From Streptomyces marianii (GTDB lineage: Bacteria > Actinomycetota > Actinomycetes > Streptomycetales > Streptomycetaceae), in assembly GCF_005795905.1 (NCBI RefSeq), contig NZ_VAWE01000001.1, positions 372,001 through 436,000 on the forward strand: a stretch of DNA of 64,000 nt. Direction: 5' to 3'. The notes beneath the pieces are model-generated. The model ran no database searches, was not told where the DNA came from, and saw nothing but the letters and a program-made list of their open reading frames with translations. Below, one piece after another: positions 7,576-15,528 of this stretch. The position numbers and the translations under genes were made by a program. Within the stretch, counting starts at the first letter, position 1, and every line of letters starts with the position of its first letter.

Positions 7576-8705
7576 CGCCGGGCCCTCATCCACCGGGCGA
7601 ACGCGTCCAGCGCCTCCTCCGCGCCACGGCGGCCGACCCCGATGCGGAAGCGGTCGGTGGGCGTGGCGGTGAGCTCCGAACCGTAGACGCTCGCGGGCAG
7701 CAGCAGGACCCCGGCCTCCTCGAGGAGACCGGTGCAGAACTCCTCGACTCCTCCCGGGCCGAGGTAGCGGGGGTAGGCGACGCAGCCTCCGTCGGGCGCC
7801 CGCCAGTCGAAGTGGCCCGGGAACTCGGCGAAGAAGGCGTCGAAGACGGGCAGGTTGCGCTCGATCAGCGCGCGGTTGCGGGCCAGGATGGTCTCCCTGG
7901 CCCTGAGGGCGATCCTGGCCAGGACCTCGCTGGGGGCGGAGTTGCAGATCGTGGTGTAGTGCTTGGCCCGTTCCAGCCGGGACAGCAGGGCGCGGTCGCG
8001 GCAGGTGATCCAGCCGATCCGCAGACCGGGGAGACCGAGCGTCTTGGAGGTCACGTTCAGCGACAGGGCGTGTTCGGAGAGGTCGGCGGCCTGGGGAAGG
8101 GTGCGGGCGGGGTCGCGTTCGAGGCCGCGGTAGACCTCGTCGCTGAAGAGGTGGATGCCGCGTTCGTCGCACAGCCGCGCCAGGGCGGTGAAGGTTCCGG
8201 CGTCGACGACCTTGCCGGTGGGATTGTTGGGGAAGTTCACCGAGACGACCCGGGTGCGGGGGCGGATGGCGTCCACCACGGCGTCCAGGTCCAGGGCCCA
8301 GTCGCGGTCGGCGTCGAGCGCGACACCGGTGACCTCGCACAGGGCGAGCGGCACCGTCTCGGCCGCCTGGTAGTTGGGGGTGATCACGACGGCGTGGTCG
8401 TCCGGCCCGAGCAGGACGTTCATGGCCAGGTAGAGGGCCTCTTCGGCACCGGCGAAGCACAGCACGTCGTCCGCGTCCGCCCGTTCGTAGGTGGCGGCCA
8501 CGGCCTCGCGCAGGGCCGGGTCGCCGTAGGTCTCGGTGTAGCCGAGATGCAGGTTCTCGAAGGCTGCGCGGTCCTCGTCGTCGGCGAGTGCCAGCAGTTC
8601 GCCGAGAGCCATGCTCTGGGCGTCCGACGCGGTGAGGTGGTGGCGGGCCGCGAACTCCCAGCGGGAGAAGAAGGTTTCGAGTCGGAAGTCGGGCAGCCGG
8701 GTCAT
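7572..8705 (-). CDS. PLP-dependent class I/II aminotransferase
   Basis: This 377-residue fold-type I enzyme resembles the capreomycidine-synthase-like group of aminotransferases. Visible landmarks are YTETYGDPALREAVA (substrate and dimer region), FPNNPTGKVV (the Asn that contacts PLP), SDEVYRGL (the Asp-x-x-Tyr pair) and SLNVTSKTLGLPGLRIGW, whose Lys221 should form the Schiff base. The C-terminal RFRIGVGR supplies the carboxylate-binding Arg. The ATG at 8705 overlaps the TGA of the upstream regulator by four bases, so the two are translated together. Neighbourhood suggests amino acid, possibly D-amino acid or racemised substrate, metabolism under control of that regulator; the substrate is not known. 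Confidence 0.85.
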   Translation of the reverse strand: MTRLPDFRLETFFSRWEFAARHHLTASDAQSMALGELLALADDEDRAAFENLHLGYTETYGDPALREAVAATYERADADDVLCFAGAEEALYLAMNVLLGPDDHAVVITPNYQAAETVPLALCEVTGVALDADRDWALDLDAVVDAIRPRTRVVSVNFPNNPTGKVVDAGTFTALARLCDERGIHLFSDEVYRGLERDPARTLPQAADLSEHALSLNVTSKTLGLPGLRIGWITCRDRALLSRLERAKHYTTICNSAPSEVLARIALRARETILARNRALIERNLPVFDAFFAEFPGHFDWRAPDGGCVAYPRYLGPGGVEEFCTGLLEEAGVLLLPASVYGSELTATPTDRFRIGVGRRGAEEALDAFARWMRARR

Positions 8706-9349
8706 GCGGGGTCCTTCGTACTGGGGGCTCGGTGTTCGGCCAGGAGGTCGTAGACCGTGGAGCGCGACACACGCAGGGCGCCGGCTACGACGGGGACGGC
8801 GCGGCGGACGCCGAACACCTTCGCCTCGTCCAGTCGTCCCAGTACCGTGAGCCGGTCCTGCCGGGTCAGGCGCTCGACCGGGCGGCCGCACTCCCGTACG
8901 TAGGTGCCGACGACGTGCTGGACGCGTTCGGCCCAGTCCTGCTCGAAGAGCGGTTCGGGACGCTCCACGACGGGGGCGCCGAAGGAGCTCAGCAGGGCGG
9001 CGGCCCGCTCCAGCGGGGTGCGGTCGAGATTGACGCAGAGGACGGCCGAGGCATCGCCGTCGGCGCCGCGCAGGACGGCGCTGACCGAGGAGAGCCGGCG
9101 GCCGTCGGCGAGGATCTTCTCGTACGGGCCGAAGACGTCCTGTGCGGCGGGCTCCAGGGCGTCCAGTTCGCCGAGCATCGAAGCGTCGCCGGCCTTGCGG
9201 CCGTCCACGGGGTTCCAGATGGCGAGAACGCTGTCCGTGCGCGGGTCGTGCAGGACCACCTCGGCGTAGGGGCCGAGGAGCCGTGCGACGGCCTGGCACA
9301 CCGCTGACCACGTCCGCACGCGCGGATCCGGTTCCTCCGTCATCTCCAT
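8702..9349 (-). CDS. YheO-like PAS/helix-turn-helix regulator (DauR type)
   Basis: This 215-residue protein starts at the ATG at 9349, with GGGAGG eight bases upstream; an alternative ATG is at 9370. Residues about 15-120 form a YheO-like PAS sensor (PYAEVVLHDPRTDSVLAIWN, SVSAVLRGADGDASAVLCVN). The C-terminus is a helix-turn-helix (RLDEAKVFGVRRAVPVVAGALRVSRSTVYDLL) as in DauR, the regulator of D-arginine catabolism in Pseudomonas. It shares an ATGA junction with the aminotransferase. It probably senses a small amino-acid-derived ligand and controls this operon; that is inference. Confidence 0.8.
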   Translation of the reverse strand: MEMTEEPDPRVRTWSAVCQAVARLLGPYAEVVLHDPRTDSVLAIWNPVDGRKAGDASMLGELDALEPAAQDVFGPYEKILADGRRLSSVSAVLRGADGDASAVLCVNLDRTPLERAAALLSSFGAPVVERPEPLFEQDWAERVQHVVGTYVRECGRPVERLTRQDRLTVLGRLDEAKVFGVRRAVPVVAGALRVSRSTVYDLLAEHRAPSTKDPA

Positions 9350-9410
9350 GGCTGCCGCCTCCCGCTCCATGGCTGTGGCCTCAACGTACGGCCGCGACTC
9401 CCATGCCCGG

Positions 9411-9440
9411 ACTTTACGTCCAGCCCGGACGGATTGTCCA
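9411..9440 (-). promoter_or_regulatory. Probable promoter of the regulator-aminotransferase operon
   Basis: On the reverse strand TGGACA (9440-9435) and TAAAGT (9416-9411) are separated by 18 bases. A GGAC/GTCC inverted repeat lies across the spacer and the -10 box and could be an operator. The predicted 5' leader is about 60 nt. Confidence 0.45.
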
Positions 9441-9718
9441 GACGCGAGCTGCGGGACACTCCGGCTCCCCGGTGTCGCAGGCGGGGGATCCGGAGACGGC
9501 TGCCGGGCCATCGAGCCCGCTCCCCCACCACTCGGCGAGGCGACGCGAGCGGGCGCCGGGACATCGTCGGCGGCCCGGCCGTCCGCGCGCACTATGGTGT
9601 GCTCTGACGGCCCGCCAGACGGCTCCCCCGACGTGACCCACCACGGGGCGCGGCCGCGCGCCGCGGCCAGCGGCCGGCGGCCGTCCGCGCCTCGGGGACG
9701 GGTGCCGGGAGGGCATGG
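9441..9718. other. Divergent intergenic sequence
   Basis: This sequence separates the reverse-strand promoter region from the EamA transporter. It should contain the transporter promoter; no gene or clear motif is visible beyond the ribosome site GGGAGGG at 9707-9713. Confidence 0.4.
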
Positions 9719-10585
9719 ATGCCGGAACTGTTCGCGCTGAGCGCCGCGCTCATGTTCGGTCTCGTGCACTTCTTCAGCGGTCTGCTGGCCAGACGGGCGG
9801 ACAGTTACGCGGTCGCGGCGTTCGGGCAGGTCGGCGGCATCGTCCTGATGCTCGCCGTGGCGGTCGTGATGCCGGTGGCGAGCGTGGAGGCGCCGGTTCT
9901 GACGGCCTCGCACATCACCTCCGGCGCGCTGGGGTGGGGCGTGCTGTCCGGGGTGGGCACCGGCATCGGTGTCGCGTATCTGTACCGGGGACTGGCGGCC
10001 GGCCGGATGAGCGTGGTGGCCCCGCTCAGCGGTGTCGCCGGAGTCGCGCTGCCCGTGCTCGTCGGCGTCGTCGTCCTCGGCGACCGGCCGAGTCCGCTCG
10101 CCTGGCTGGGTGTAGCGGCGGCGGTTCCCGCGCTGTGGCTGGTCTCCCGCAACGACCGCCCCGAGGCCGGGGGAACCGCGGCCGGCGCACGGTTCGGGCT
10201 GCTGTCGGGGATCGGCTTCGCGGTGCAGTTCCTCGCCATCTCCCGAATCGACCCGGCGGCGGGCCTCTGGCCGATCCTGGCCGCCCGAACCGCGGCCACG
10301 CTCACGATCGCCCTCATGGCCCGGGCGGCCCGGGCGACCCTCCGCCTGCCCCGCAGGCTCGTTCTTCCGGCACTGGCGGTCGGCTCGATGGGCGCGGTGG
10401 CCCTGGTGCTCTACCAGGCCGCCACCCTCCACCAGCTGCTGGCCCTGGCGACGGTGCTGGCCTCGCTGTACCCCGCGGTCCCGGTCGTCCTGGCCGTCGT
10501 CTTCCTCCACGAACGCCCCACCACCGGCCAGATCGCGGGGCTGCTGTGCACCGGCGTGGCGGTCATCCTGATCGCCCTGGGCTGA
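9719..10585 (+). CDS. EamA/DMT-family transporter
   Basis: This 288-residue integral membrane protein has about ten hydrophobic helices in two homologous halves, typical of the drug/metabolite transporter superfamily (EamA). Each half ends with the family pattern: PLSGVAGVALPVLVGVVVLGDRPSPLAWLG near residue 105-130, and LASLYPAVPVVLAVVFLHERPTTGQIAG near residue 245. Members export metabolites or amino acids. The ATG at 9719 has GGGAGGG five bases upstream; the ATG four bases earlier is out of frame. It is divergent from the aminotransferase operon, so export of a related compound is possible but unproven. Confidence 0.85.
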   Translation: MPELFALSAALMFGLVHFFSGLLARRADSYAVAAFGQVGGIVLMLAVAVVMPVASVEAPVLTASHITSGALGWGVLSGVGTGIGVAYLYRGLAAGRMSVVAPLSGVAGVALPVLVGVVVLGDRPSPLAWLGVAAAVPALWLVSRNDRPEAGGTAAGARFGLLSGIGFAVQFLAISRIDPAAGLWPILAARTAATLTIALMARAARATLRLPRRLVLPALAVGSMGAVALVLYQAATLHQLLALATVLASLYPAVPVVLAVVFLHERPTTGQIAGLLCTGVAVILIALG

Positions 10586-10997
10586 GTGGAGGTCCGCCTT
10601 CCCGCACACGGCGGCGAGGACGCGACCCCGGTCGCCGGCGCCGGACGAGACCGCTCCCTTCCGCGACGGCCCGCCGGGGGGCGGGGGCGTCGTCGGGCGC
10701 GGGGCCCTGGCGGGCGGGCTTCGATGTCGGCGGGACGCAGCCCTCGACGGAGAGCCGGACCGGAGACGTCAGGCCCGATTGACGGCCACCTCGGCCACCG
10801 TGCCCCGGTCCCCCTCGCACCGCGGCACCTTCCTGCTGCGCCTGCCGTGCACGAAGGGGTGGGAAGCCCTGGAACCCGGCGCCTTCGGCCATGGCGCCCC
10901 GAACCGTCGGTCATGCCGAGCGCGTGTGCGACCGCGGCGTGGACCGGATCGTGCGGCAGTGAACGGGCCAGCCGGCGGGGGCCGTACGTCCGGACCG
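10586..10997. other. Convergent intergenic region, no gene seen
   Basis: This 412-bp gap lies between the 3' ends of the EamA gene and the alpha/beta hydrolase gene. Open frames here lack starts, ribosome sites and family resemblance. Confidence 0.5.
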
Positions 10998-11828
10998 TCA
11001 CGGGCCGTCCTCGGTCACCGGATGCTGGCCGGCGACCTCCTTCCAGAAAGCGTCCACCCGGGCGTTGAACTTCTCGGGGGACTCCTGGAAGGGCTGGTGC
11101 GCCTCGCCGAACAGCATCTCGAAGTCCGCACCCGGAATGGCGTCGGCAACGGCCCGCCCGAACCGCGGGGGTGCGGCGAGGTCGCACTCCCCCGACAGCA
11201 CGAGCGTCGGCGCGGTGATCCCCGGCAGGCGGTCGAGGGTCTCGTGCGCCGCGAAGGCCTCGACCTGGCGCTGGAATGCCTCGGCGGACTGCGGATGGGG
11301 AAAGGCCAGCGTCTCGTCGATGATCCGGTCCACCATGCCGTTCGCGTGGGCGCGCGGGGTGTAGACCCACAGCAGGAACGCCTCGAGCATGGCGCGTTCT
11401 CCCGGTGCCTCGGCGGCGAGCCAGTGCCAGAACCGGGTCATCGAACGGAAGTAGGCGTCCGGCCGCGCCCAGGCGGACACGAGGACGAGGCTGCGTACCC
11501 GGCCCGGGTGGCGCAGTGCCAGCTCCTGGGCGATCAGACTGCCGCCCGAGAAGCCCGCGACGTGGGCGCGCTCCACACCGAGGGACGGCAGCAGCGCCGC
11601 GGCGTCGTCGGCCATCAGCGGAACCGACAGCGGCCCGTCGGGGAGCGGTGTCCGACCGGCTCCGCGGTTGTCGAAGGCGGTGACCCGGTAGCGGTCGGAG
11701 AGTCCGTCGAGCTGGGCCTGCCAGGCCTCGGCGGGATCGCTCAGGCCCGCGACCAGCAGGACGTCGGGACCCTCACCCCGGCGCTCCACCCAGAACCGCG
11801 CACCGTTGGCCTCGACCTGTTCACCCAT
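10998..11828 (-). CDS. Alpha/beta hydrolase
   Basis: This 276-residue alpha/beta-hydrolase-fold enzyme starts at the ATG at 11828, preceded by a very strong GGAGGAGGAGGTG stretch; an upstream ATG at 11849 lies inside that site. Visible parts are the oxyanion region (LLVAGLSDPAEAW), DNRGAGRT, the nucleophile elbow GFSGGS with Ser94, LSGECD (acidic residue region) and the late histidine in EAHQPF. It resembles small-molecule esterases and lactonases such as those related to 3-oxoadipate enol-lactonase, but no pathway genes are near. Confidence 0.85.
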   Translation of the reverse strand: MGEQVEANGARFWVERRGEGPDVLLVAGLSDPAEAWQAQLDGLSDRYRVTAFDNRGAGRTPLPDGPLSVPLMADDAAALLPSLGVERAHVAGFSGGSLIAQELALRHPGRVRSLVLVSAWARPDAYFRSMTRFWHWLAAEAPGERAMLEAFLLWVYTPRAHANGMVDRIIDETLAFPHPQSAEAFQRQVEAFAAHETLDRLPGITAPTLVLSGECDLAAPPRFGRAVADAIPGADFEMLFGEAHQPFQESPEKFNARVDAFWKEVAGQHPVTEDGP

Positions 11829-11963
11829 GAGCGACACCTCCTCCTCCATGGTCGGCGCGTCCGGTGCCCGGTGCCACGCCACCGGCCGCGCCCCCGGGCG
11901 GGGCCGGCACCCGTCCGGGTGCGTGCGGATGCGTCCCGACCGGTCCGGACGGACCCTGGGATC

Positions 11964-12185
11964 ATGGGCACGAACCCGCCTGTGATCGTTCATCCGATCG
12001 AGCCGAGCGGTGGCAGACCGGTGACGATCCGAGGAGAGCCGGTCGGTACCGCGCACGACCTGTTCGACGTGCTGGAGTTCCTCCGCCGCGCGAACCTGCC
12101 GGAAACCGACACGGCGGTCGACGACCCGGAACTGATCGAGTGGAGGGGCGGCGGCCCGCAGTCGTGGGCCGAGTCACCACCGTGA
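11964..12185 (+). CDS. Conserved small Streptomyces protein of unknown function
   Basis: This 73-residue protein starts at the ATG at 11964. It has the pattern of a conserved Streptomyces hypothetical family: PPVIVHP, then GGRPVTIRGEPVGTAHDLFD, then VLEFLRRANL and the closing DDPELIEWRGGGPQSW. The fold looks like a short beta-hairpin followed by a helix. There is no clear ribosome site. It is divergent from the hydrolase by 135 bp. Function is unknown. Confidence 0.7.
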   Translation: MGTNPPVIVHPIEPSGGRPVTIRGEPVGTAHDLFDVLEFLRRANLPETDTAVDDPELIEWRGGGPQSWAESPP

Positions 12186-12326
12186 CGGGAGCCGGGCGCC
12201 CGGTCTGCACCGCCCACCGACCGGGGTCGCGGAGTCCCTCCGCACCGGGGCAGGGGGTAACGCGGCGGTGGGACGGTTCCGGCGGGTCCGGCGGGGGGTC
12301 GCGACTGGCGGCCGGCGCGTCCGTCG

Positions 12327-12521
12327 TCAGCGTCGAAGGGCGAGCTCGGCGCGACCGAAGAGCAGGGCGTATCCGGACGGCAGCGCCGCGAGAACGCGGT
12401 CGAGCAGCCGGGGGCCGGCGAGACCGGCGACGACGTGCAGGACGGAGCCCGCGTCCCAGCGCGCGGTGGCGGGGGTGCCACCCGTTCGGGCCGCGAGGTC
12501 CTTGACGAATTCCCGCCTCAC
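12327..12521 (-). pseudogene. DUF2267 C-terminal domain remnant
   Basis: About 64 codons on the reverse strand match the second half of a DUF2267 protein: REFVKDLAARTGGTPATARW, then VLHVVAGLAGPRLLDRVLAALPSGYALLF. Intact DUF2267 proteins have two such repeats (about 120-200 residues). Here the first is missing, there is no ribosome site before the GTG at 12521, and a strong terminator hairpin sits just upstream. It could be a short relict or a single-domain gene; relict is more likely. Confidence 0.5.
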
Positions 12522-12572
12522 GTGAGTGGGGAAGTGGGGGAAGCTACGGCGTCGGTGCGGTGCCGACGGATT

Positions 12573-12610
12573 TGGAGGAAGGGAGGAGCGGAAACTCCTC
12601 CCTTCCTCCA
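12573..12610 (-). terminator. Perfect 16-bp stem-loop terminator of hsp18
   Basis: TGGAGGAAGGGAGGAG (12573-12588) and its exact reverse complement (12595-12610) flank a six-base loop. The hairpin starts 22 bases beyond the hsp18 stop on the reverse strand and is followed by a short A/T-rich run. It is a strong factor-independent terminator candidate. Confidence 0.85.
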
Positions 12611-12632
12611 CGACCCGCGCGTGGGGCGGGGC

Positions 12633-13067
12633 TCAGCCGGCGATCTGCTTGCGGCCCGGGCGGTCGCCGATGGCGATCTTGCGGGGCTTCGCCCTCTCGG
12701 CGATGGGGATACGCAGGGTCAGCACACCCGCGTCGTAGTCGGCGCTGATGTGCTCGGTGTCGAGCGTGTCGGCGAGTACGAGCTGGCGGGAGAAGACACC
12801 GAGGGGACGCTCCGAGAGCTCCATCTGCACGTCGTCCGCCTTCGCCAGCGGTCGCCGCTCGGCTTTGACCGTCAGCATGTTCCGCTCGACGTCGATGTCG
12901 ATCGCGTCCGGCGTGACACCGGGGAGATCGAGGGCGATCACGTACTCGTCACCCTGGCGATACGCGTCCATCGGCACCGCGGAGGGCCGGGACCAGGTGC
13001 CCGTCGTGCCCAGGAGCTGCTGCGTCAGCCGGTCGAACTCCCGGAAAGGGTCAGTGCGCATCAACAT
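12633..13067 (-). CDS. hsp18: Small heat-shock protein Hsp18 (Hsp20/alpha-crystallin family)
   Basis: This 144-residue protein has a short N-terminal arm (MLMRTDPFREFDRLTQQLLG) and an alpha-crystallin domain at about residues 35-125, with the ALDLPGVTPDAIDIDVERNMLTVKAERR core and the GVLTLRIPIAERAKPRKIAI tail holding the I-x-I/V motif. It acts as an ATP-independent holdase that binds unfolding proteins on heat stress. GGAGGTG precedes the ATG by eight bases. It is divergent from the rheA-like gene, and two RheA-type operators lie in the gap, so repression at normal temperature by RheA is expected. A perfect hairpin terminates it. Confidence 0.92.
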   Translation of the reverse strand: MLMRTDPFREFDRLTQQLLGTTGTWSRPSAVPMDAYRQGDEYVIALDLPGVTPDAIDIDVERNMLTVKAERRPLAKADDVQMELSERPLGVFSRQLVLADTLDTEHISADYDAGVLTLRIPIAERAKPRKIAIGDRPGRKQIAG

Positions 13068-13125
13068 CGTGAAACACCTCCAGTTGGTTCGGGCAGTACC
13101 TGCCAATGCGCTGGAACCTGCTTCC

Positions 13126-13154
13126 GTTGTAGCATGTCGTCGGAACGATGACAA
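13126..13154 (-). promoter_or_regulatory. hsp18 promoter
   Basis: On the reverse strand TTGTCA (13154-13149) and TACAAC (13131-13126) are exactly 17 bases apart, giving a vegetative-type promoter and a leader of about 50 nt. The -35 box overlaps operator O1. On the forward strand TTGTAG (13127-13132) and GACAAT (13150-13155), also 17 apart, could serve rheA back to back. Confidence 0.65.
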
Positions 13155-13180
13155 TCACGGATGTCACCGAAAGGATGACA
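13135..13180. promoter_or_regulatory. Two tandem RheA-type operators
   Basis: O1 is TGTCGTC-N5-GATGACA (13135-13153) and O2 is TGTCACC-N5-GATGACA (13162-13180). Each has one mismatch to TGTCATC-N5-GATGACA, the RheA site described upstream of hsp18 in S. albus. Their centres are 27 bp apart. O1 overlaps the hsp18 -35 box and O2 overlaps the predicted rheA start region. Confidence 0.8.
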
Positions 13181-13202
13181 CTCTGGCCGAGAAGGGAATC
13201 CC

Positions 13203-13874
13203 ATGAGCCCCGTCGACCAACCCGGGAACACAGGAGTGCCGCTCTCCTCCTTCCATGCCGCGGCCGCGGCTCTGGACACCATCCGGGAGGCGGTTCGCAC
13301 CGCCCGGGAGGAGCCTTACGGGTACGCGCCCGGCGCACCCTCGACCGGCGCCGAGGAGGCGCTGGCCGCCCTGCTCCTGCTGCGTCGACTGCGCGACGAA
13401 CTCGCCGAATGGGAGCCGGGGCTGATCGAGACGGCCCGTGAAGCGGGAGCCAGTTGGGCCGACCTCGCCCATCCCCTCGGCGTCGCGAGTCGCCAGGCCG
13501 CCGAGCGCCGGTATCTGCGCGTGCGCCCCGGGGCACCCGGCTCCACCGGCGAGCAGCGCGTCCAGGCCACCCGCGACCACCGGGCGGCGAACCGCACCGT
13601 CAGCGCATGGGCCCGTGGCCACGCGGGCGATCTGCGCCGCCTCGCCGGCCAGATCACCGCTCTCACCGATCTCCCGGCCGACGCGGCCGCCCCGGTGGCG
13701 CGCCTCTCCGGCGCTCTCGCCGCCGACGACGCCGCCGCGCTGATCGCGCCCCTGGCCGGTACGCACTCACACCTGCAGGCCGACCACCCCGGCCTGGCGG
13801 CCCGCGTCGAAACGATCACGCGTCACACGGAACGCCTGCGCGAGGACACGGGCGAGCGACGCCATGGCGGCTGA
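13203..13874 (+). CDS. rheA: RheA-like heat-sensing repressor of hsp18
   Basis: This 223-residue protein is divergent from hsp18, the position RheA occupies in S. albus. Its sequence fits the Streptomyces Hsp18-regulator family: EALAALLLLRRLRDELAEWE (residues 51-70), then an HTH-like segment ASWADLAHPLGVASRQAAERRYLR at about 87-110, then a helical C-terminal region with DDAAALIAPLAGTHSHL. RheA itself is a thermosensor repressor that releases DNA when heated. An AGAAGGGA ribosome site precedes the ATG. The two matching operators between the genes strongly support the call and imply autorepression. Product identity is from family resemblance and context, not from a search. Confidence 0.82.
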   Translation: MSPVDQPGNTGVPLSSFHAAAAALDTIREAVRTAREEPYGYAPGAPSTGAEEALAALLLLRRLRDELAEWEPGLIETAREAGASWADLAHPLGVASRQAAERRYLRVRPGAPGSTGEQRVQATRDHRAANRTVSAWARGHAGDLRRLAGQITALTDLPADAAAPVARLSGALAADDAAALIAPLAGTHSHLQADHPGLAARVETITRHTERLREDTGERRHGG

Positions 13875-13921
13875 CGCCGGCCCCGCACCCGCCCGGACGG
13901 GCCGACGGGACCGGTACCGGG

Positions 13922-14965
13922 TCACCCGCCCGGCCGCTGTCCGCCGGGAGGGACGAAGACCGGGCGGGCCCACGCGGGCGGGTCCGGTGGAGGGCCCGGA
14001 TCCTCCGGGACCTCGGCGAGGCCGGGGACCACCTGCGTCGGAGTGGGAACGGCCCTGTCCGCGACCGGCGTGGCGACCGGGGCCGTCGCGGTGTCACGGA
14101 GGGCCGCGACGAACTCCAGGCAGGAGTCGTAGCGGTCGTCGGGCACCTTGGCCAGGGCCTTCGCCAGAACCTCGTCCGCGCCCGGTGGGATGTCCGGCCG
14201 GCGCTCGGTGAGCGGAGGGGGCTGGTCGTACTGGTGCGCCCACAGCAGTGCGACGTCCTCGTCCCGCTGGAAGGGCGGCCCGCCGGCCAGGGTCTCGTAG
14301 ACGACGCAGGCGAGGCTGTAGAGATCGCACCTGCCGTCGACCGGCCGCCCGGAGATCTGCTCCGGTGCCACGTAGTCGAGCGTGCCGACGAACTCGCCCA
14401 CGGTGGTGAACCCGGTGAGGGAGAGCGACTTCTTCGTCAGCCCGAAGTCCGTGAGATAGACGTGCTCGGGATGGTCGACGTCGGTGCCCTTGGCGACGAG
14501 GACGTTGCCCGGCTTCACGTCCCGGTGCACCAGATCGTGCTCGTGTGCCGCGTCGAGCGCCGAGGCCACCTGGGCGGCGATCCGGACAGCGGTCGCGACG
14601 GGCAGCGGGCCGTCGCGGTCCAGCAGCGCCCGCAGGTCCAGCCCGGCCACGAAGCGCATGGCGATGTACAGGACGCCGTCGGTCTCGCCGGCCTCGAAGA
14701 TCGGCACGATGTGCGGATGGTCGATGGCTGCGGCGACCCGCGACTCGTGGGTGAATCGGCGGCGGAAGGTGTCGTTGCGGGCGAGCTCCGGCGCGAGGAG
14801 TTTGAGCGCCACCGTGCGGTCCAGCCGCAGGTCCTTGGCACAGTAGACCACCGCCATACCACCCCGCCCGATCTCCCGCTCCACCCGGTAGCCGGCGATC
14901 TGGGCGCCGATCAGACCGGACGGCCGGCCCGAGTACAGGCTCATGTCGTCCGACGCCGGCGTCAT
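13922..14965 (-). CDS. Serine/threonine protein kinase
   Basis: This 347-residue Hanks-type kinase contains all core motifs: glycine loop GRGGMAVVY (33-41), Lys55 in VALKLL, HRDVKPGN with Asp149, DFG at 173-175, and VAPEQ near 199-203. The kinase domain spans about residues 25-290, and a Pro-rich tail of about 50 residues follows. No transmembrane helix or PASTA domain is visible, so it looks cytoplasmic, unlike PknB. The start is ATG 14965, with an alternative ATG at 14944; neither has a strong ribosome site. No phosphatase or FHA gene is adjacent. Confidence 0.9.
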   Translation of the reverse strand: MTPASDDMSLYSGRPSGLIGAQIAGYRVEREIGRGGMAVVYCAKDLRLDRTVALKLLAPELARNDTFRRRFTHESRVAAAIDHPHIVPIFEAGETDGVLYIAMRFVAGLDLRALLDRDGPLPVATAVRIAAQVASALDAAHEHDLVHRDVKPGNVLVAKGTDVDHPEHVYLTDFGLTKKSLSLTGFTTVGEFVGTLDYVAPEQISGRPVDGRCDLYSLACVVYETLAGGPPFQRDEDVALLWAHQYDQPPPLTERRPDIPPGADEVLAKALAKVPDDRYDSCLEFVAALRDTATAPVATPVADRAVPTPTQVVPGLAEVPEDPGPPPDPPAWARPVFVPPGGQRPGG

Positions 14966-15528
14966 GGGGAGCCACCGCCGTACTGCCTGCCGCGACGGGG
15001 CGTCGGGTCGGTCAGCCAGAGCACCATGCCTGAATTCTATCGATCGGCCCCCTGCCCCGCCCGGGTCCGTCCCGGCGGCCGCATCGGCGGAAAGCCTTCG
15101 CACGGGGGCTCCGGCGGGGACCGCCCCCTCGAATGGTCCGCGAGCAGCCGCCCGGGCGAACAACGCTCACCGAAGCCCGGTTGACGCCCGGGGCCGCCTC
15201 GGGCCCACTTCCGACCGCCCGGCCGCCGTCCCCGCCCCGGGAGCCGGCCCCGTGGTGTCGCGGAGCGGTGCGACCGAGCGGAGAACGTCGTCTACTCGCC
15301 GGTACAAGTGGCCCAGCCACGGGCCCGGCACGCCCGCCCAGCGCCCCTTGCGCCCGGCTCTCCCCTTCGCCCGGTGCCGACGGCTGGCCGGACTCCATCG
15401 CCATGGCTGCTCCACGGTGAACTTCGGCGCCGGTCCCGGCCGGCACCCGCCGGCACCCGGTGGGCCGTACCGGATCATCGGGACAACACGGTTCGCGAAC
15501 CGCTCCGCACCGCGCACAGGAGGAGACG
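14966..15528. other. Intergenic region with a palindrome near its right end
   Basis: In this 563-bp divergent gap I see no gene. GGTTCGCGAACC (15490-15501) is a perfect 12-bp palindrome about 28 bases before the DUF2071 start, placed where an operator would lie. The half-site order (GTTC...GAAC) is opposite to a LexA box. Confidence 0.5.

Noticed and set aside
10786..11964. An N-terminal extension of the small protein at 11964 by about 390 codons
   Set aside because: The extension lies opposite the alpha/beta hydrolase and has no protein-like pattern.
15490..15501. A LexA (SOS) box
   Set aside because: The palindrome is GTTC...GAAC; actinobacterial LexA sites are GAAC...GTTC.
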